In this document: piece by piece, positions 60,919 to 64,000 of the stretch | How the letters are laid out: each line of letters starts with the position of its first letter | Numbering within the stretch: position 1 is the first letter of the stretch | DNA from: Diprion similis | Taxonomy: Eukaryota > Arthropoda > Insecta > Hymenoptera > Diprionidae | DNA length: 64,000 nt | Assembly: GCF_021155765.1 (NCBI RefSeq) | Contig: NC_060106.1 | Location: forward strand, 15,340,031-15,404,030 | Direction of reading: 5' to 3' | The notes under the pieces: generated by a model | What the model saw: only the letters and a program-made list of their open reading frames with translations | Told to the model about the DNA's origin: nothing | The model's database searches: none | Program-made: the position numbers and the translations under genes

Positions 60919-62393
60919 TTGTCTTCGTCGCGATCGTCGACGTTATTTACTTGGCACTTACCTGCTGGCCCGGTGAATGTGTAAGACACGTAATTCAACT
61001 TTCGTTTTCGAGATATTGATCTACGAGCCACGCATTTCATTCAAGAGTAATTAATACTTTGTAATGAAAATTGGAGAGAAATTTGCGCAGCTTGCTAAGT
61101 CGTTTCGAAGAAGTTCCACGTTTTTCCAATTATTCTCTGCATTCTGCGGATAACCAAAATTTCCGAATCGATCTAGGAATACCCTCGATGTTCGAGGAAA
61201 TTTCATCATGCAGGTAATTCAAATGTCATTGCTGCAACTTTTACTTTCGGTATGTGATATATTCGTTTTTTGAAATCTTTCCGTCTCTTTCATTCTGCTT
61301 TGTTGCGAAAAACTTCGATTATCCAAGTTGCTGGGTGATGAATTGCAGAATTGTCTTACACAGTGATAAATGAAAAAAAATAAAAAATAAACACCGGCGA
61401 GTATAAAATCTACGGTGAAATAGATTATCTTCTACTTCCGCCGACTTGTTTTCGACCATCTTTCGAATTTAACAAAAATAAACAAAAGTCAAAAAAGGGT
61501 ACAATCTGTTGGGAAAGAAATGAAAAAACATCAAACTTGAAACTTGAAACGGACGTCTACTCATTCAGTATTGAAAAACAAAGAACAATTGAAGATCTAA
61601 TCGCAGGACGAAAATTCTGCACCACCACGAACACGTGGAAAAATTTCAAGAGTGAAAGGTAAAAATTTGAGTATTCGGAAAAAGGTAGTAAAAAAAATTT
61701 TCAGGATATATACGAGTATATCCAATAGTTTTTTAAATTTAAATTTCGATTACCGCAAATAATTTATGTCTGCAGCAGCATAGTAAGCTTTCATAGAGCG
61801 AGATAAAGTTGATGGTAAAAAAAACTGGGTAATAATCAGAAGAAACTGGTTGGTTGTTAAGCCGCTACCAAACTGTGCATGCATGAAGCATTGAACGGAT
61901 AGCTGCACGTCGATAATGAACTTTTGATATTCATGTGTATAATCAAAGTTTTTGTTTCATTTTTTCTTCCGACTAACTGGGGGTAATTGATTGGGGACCG
62001 AATGGGTATTACTATGTAAAACAGTCCTGATGGGAAACAGACTCTCGAGATGCGAGGAAAAAAGGCCAATAAAATAATACTCGTCTCGCATTCCGATGGT
62101 TACGAAATAACCGCCCGGAGCTGTCCAAGGGTGGGGTAAACGTCACGTGTACCTAAAAGAGGAATAATTCGACCGGCTACGACTTCCAGCTGGCGTTATG
62201 ACAGAGCTTATCCTCCGTGGATACCGAAAATAAATAGATGCTCTGTATTCATTACCCTGTACCCAACGACAAACCAGTTTGGTGGGTCTACGAGGTGCCT
62301 GCGTGACATTTTACGGCTAGACTCACATACACGGACACACACCATGCGTTTCAAATTTGTGGAAGGCTTTGTCCGAGGGGGCGATCAGTTTAC

Positions 62394-62401
62394 TATATAA
62401 G
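62394..62401 (+). promoter_or_regulatory. TATA box and initiator, last cuticle gene
   Basis: TATATAAG is followed by the initiator word TCAGT at 62419-62423, placing transcription start near 62421, 27 bases from the box and 30 before the ATG. Confidence 0.75.
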
Positions 62402-62450
62402 CTCGAGGGGAAGCTGATTCAGTCAGATCAGGTTCATCCTCTGTCCCATC

Positions 62451-63367
62451 ATGAACACTTTATTGGTAAGCCCTTCGCTTATAACGTGATATAAAGTCAT
62501 CTACGCAGTTACCATTTTCCGACGATCGTTTCTGCCGCGTTGATTCTTCGCTCAATCTGCAACTGTGGAACGCGATTACACTGAGAAAAATCATCTCGTT
62601 TATATAATCTACTTTGTTCTGATTTTCAATATCGTGAAAAATTTTTTTAATACCGTAGAAGTAGCATTACTATGTAACTTTATGCTCTGATCATCGCGGT
62701 GATATCTTACACTTCAGCTAATGTCAAGCTGACCGAGTCTATCGGTGCAGTGCGAATGTGACGTGAACCGAACAATTGGTTTGTGGATATCTTGTATCAG
62801 TTGGGATTTTTGAGATTGAAATTAAAAAAACACTGTTTTAAAAACACAGATTAGTGTCTTTTCCAACGCGGTAATAACGAAAAACTAAACCCCGTGACGT
62901 ATGACTGTTTTTTCCCACTAATTGTAGTTCCGAAACGTGACATTGCGCGCCAGTTCTTTTTACTTTAGTGGTATCGTAATAACGAATAATTATGTTGTTT
63001 TCAGGTATTCACTGTCTTCTTCGCTGGCGCCTGCATGGCCGACGTTTCCCACGTCGTAGGCGCGCATAAATCAGCTGAAATCCTGGAGCAGTTCCAGGAC
63101 GCAGATCCTGCGGGAAATTTCCGTGCCGCATTCAAGACGGAAAACGGCATCTTCTCCCAAATGGAGAGTAACGCTGAGGGGGAAATGCGGGGGGAATATC
63201 ACTACACCGATCCTGAAGGCAAGCCCGTCGATGTGACCTGGGTAGCTGGCCGCAATGGATATGTTGCTGCAGGACCGTCCATCCCGGCTGTCCCAGAATC
63301 CGTGGTCAAAGCCCTGAAGTACATCGAGGAACACCCCTACAAAGAGTCCGTCGAAAAGAAGTTCTAA
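62451..63367 (+). CDS. RR-1 cuticular protein with divergent core
   Basis: Two exons: 62451-62465 (MNTLL, donor GTAAGC) and 63005-63367, giving 125 aa. The signal peptide continues VFTVFFAGACMA. The RR region has PAGNFRAAFKTENGIFS, then GEYHYTDPEG, then the unusual VDVTWVAGRNGYVAAG, with LKYIEEHPY and a basic end (VEKKF). The WVAG core resembles KWLAG of the intronless gene at 45002 and departs from the usual TYxADENGF. The 539-bp intron sits at the same phase-0 position as in the other genes. Transcription start, mini exon and polyadenylation signal are all visible, so the gene is complete. Confidence 0.85.
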
Positions 63368-63449
63368 TTTCACCAGCTAAACCGATTTCGGCACGATAAT
63401 ATAATAATATAGACGATATATACAATAGTTCTAAAAATTTATATGTTCG

Positions 63450-63455
63450 AATAAA
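63450..63455 (+). terminator. Polyadenylation signal, last cuticle gene
   Basis: A sense-strand AATAAA 83 bases after the stop codon. Confidence 0.6.
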
Positions 63456-64000
63456 TTTTACTCTGCGTTTCAATCCTGTCATTTTTTTCTAAAACAGTTT
63501 GAAAAACCTGCAGAATTTCGATTAATTCGATCAGCTTAAATCGACCCTCTAATATTCGAATGTCATTTCTCTCAGTCAGCGAAGATTCATACACTTTTGT
63601 GAATTTTTTTCTTTCGATGAAAATTAATACGTCAAATAAGCTTCGAGATTCAATAAGCTTCGGTCTCAGTTTCGGACTTTCGACGTTTTCGTAATGTACG
63701 GGAGATCGGCTCTCTCGAAAGAGAGAATGGACCGGACGGCTTCGGAAAGGTATCCGCTAATTTGCTCGTCCAACAGGTGGTTCGATACGACGAAATTCGA
63801 CGGCTGTTTAGGCTTAGTTACCGACCTCGGGTTCGCCGGAATCAAGTTAGCGAACGTCGAGATATCGACGCCGAAACTCCGTCGACAAGTTGAATTCCTC
63901 GGTGATTCGGATCCTCGGATGTTCACTGCAGAATTAACGATCGAATACACAGCTGCTGAATGTCGATAACGAAATTGGCCATTCGGAATCCCTCTGGCTA
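63456..64000. other. Window end, no supported gene
   Basis: ORFs of 91 aa (+, 63694-63969) and 94 aa (-, 63666-63950) overlap here in a CpG-richer patch. Neither has a recognised motif, signal peptide or splice partner. An exon of a gene beyond the window cannot be excluded. Confidence 0.35.

Larger units (their letters stand above)
57757..62393. other. Intergenic, 57.8-62.4 kb
   Basis: About 4.6 kb, locally GC-richer near 58.8-60.2 kb. It holds a CATC microsatellite at 59171-59200 and a poly-C run at 60899-60918. ORFs at 58443-58754 and 58865-59221 were inspected; a PDGTVIL stretch near 58.68 kb is reminiscent of an RR core but too short to call. I see no supported gene. Confidence 0.45.

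Overview
The window looks like nuclear DNA from an insect, and the gene content fits a hymenopteran such as a sawfly; that placement is an inference from protein resemblance and gene style and was not tested by any search. Supporting signs are AT-rich intergenic DNA with many microsatellites, GT-AG introns, TATA boxes 50-100 bp upstream of small genes, a leucokinin-type neuropeptide receptor, a trypsin-fold gene, and a long array of RR-1 (Rebers-Riddiford) cuticular protein genes. No bacterial operons, rRNA, tRNA or CRISPR arrays were seen.

Region 1 (1-11141, + strand) holds a G-protein-coupled receptor in eight visible exons. Its transmembrane motifs match insect leucokinin (myokinin) receptors; the first coding exon lies upstream of the window. 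Just after its stop codon, 11542-11879 is an almost perfect foldback palindrome that looks like a small non-autonomous transposable element. Region 2 (14915-17182, + strand) is a six-exon trypsin-family gene in which the catalytic His and Ser are replaced by Gln and Thr, so it probably encodes a non-catalytic serine protease homolog.

Region 3 (about 20 kb to 63.4 kb) is a cuticular protein cluster: nine intact or near-intact RR-1 genes (six on the - strand, three on the +), one gene broken by an in-frame TGA, and at least one relic. Most share one design: a TATA box, a tiny first coding exon of 4 or 5 codons beginning MN or MY, a phase-0 intron inside the signal peptide, and a second exon with the rest of the signal peptide and the chitin-binding RR domain. 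Exceptions are an intronless copy at 45 kb and a copy at 40-41 kb with an additional intron inside the RR domain. Two - strand genes (49.6 and 56.0 kb) are clearly duplicates, and a decayed piece of the same subfamily lies at 57.6 kb on the opposite strand. The products are expected to be secreted and built into chitinous cuticle.

The rest of the window is intergenic or intronic sequence in which I could support only simple repeats, a few hairpins, polyadenylation signals and some weak small-ORF candidates. I did not find a clearly undescribed biological system. The most unusual items are the catalytically altered protease homolog, the palindromic element, the TGA-interrupted cuticle gene, and two cuticle proteins sharing a divergent RR core.
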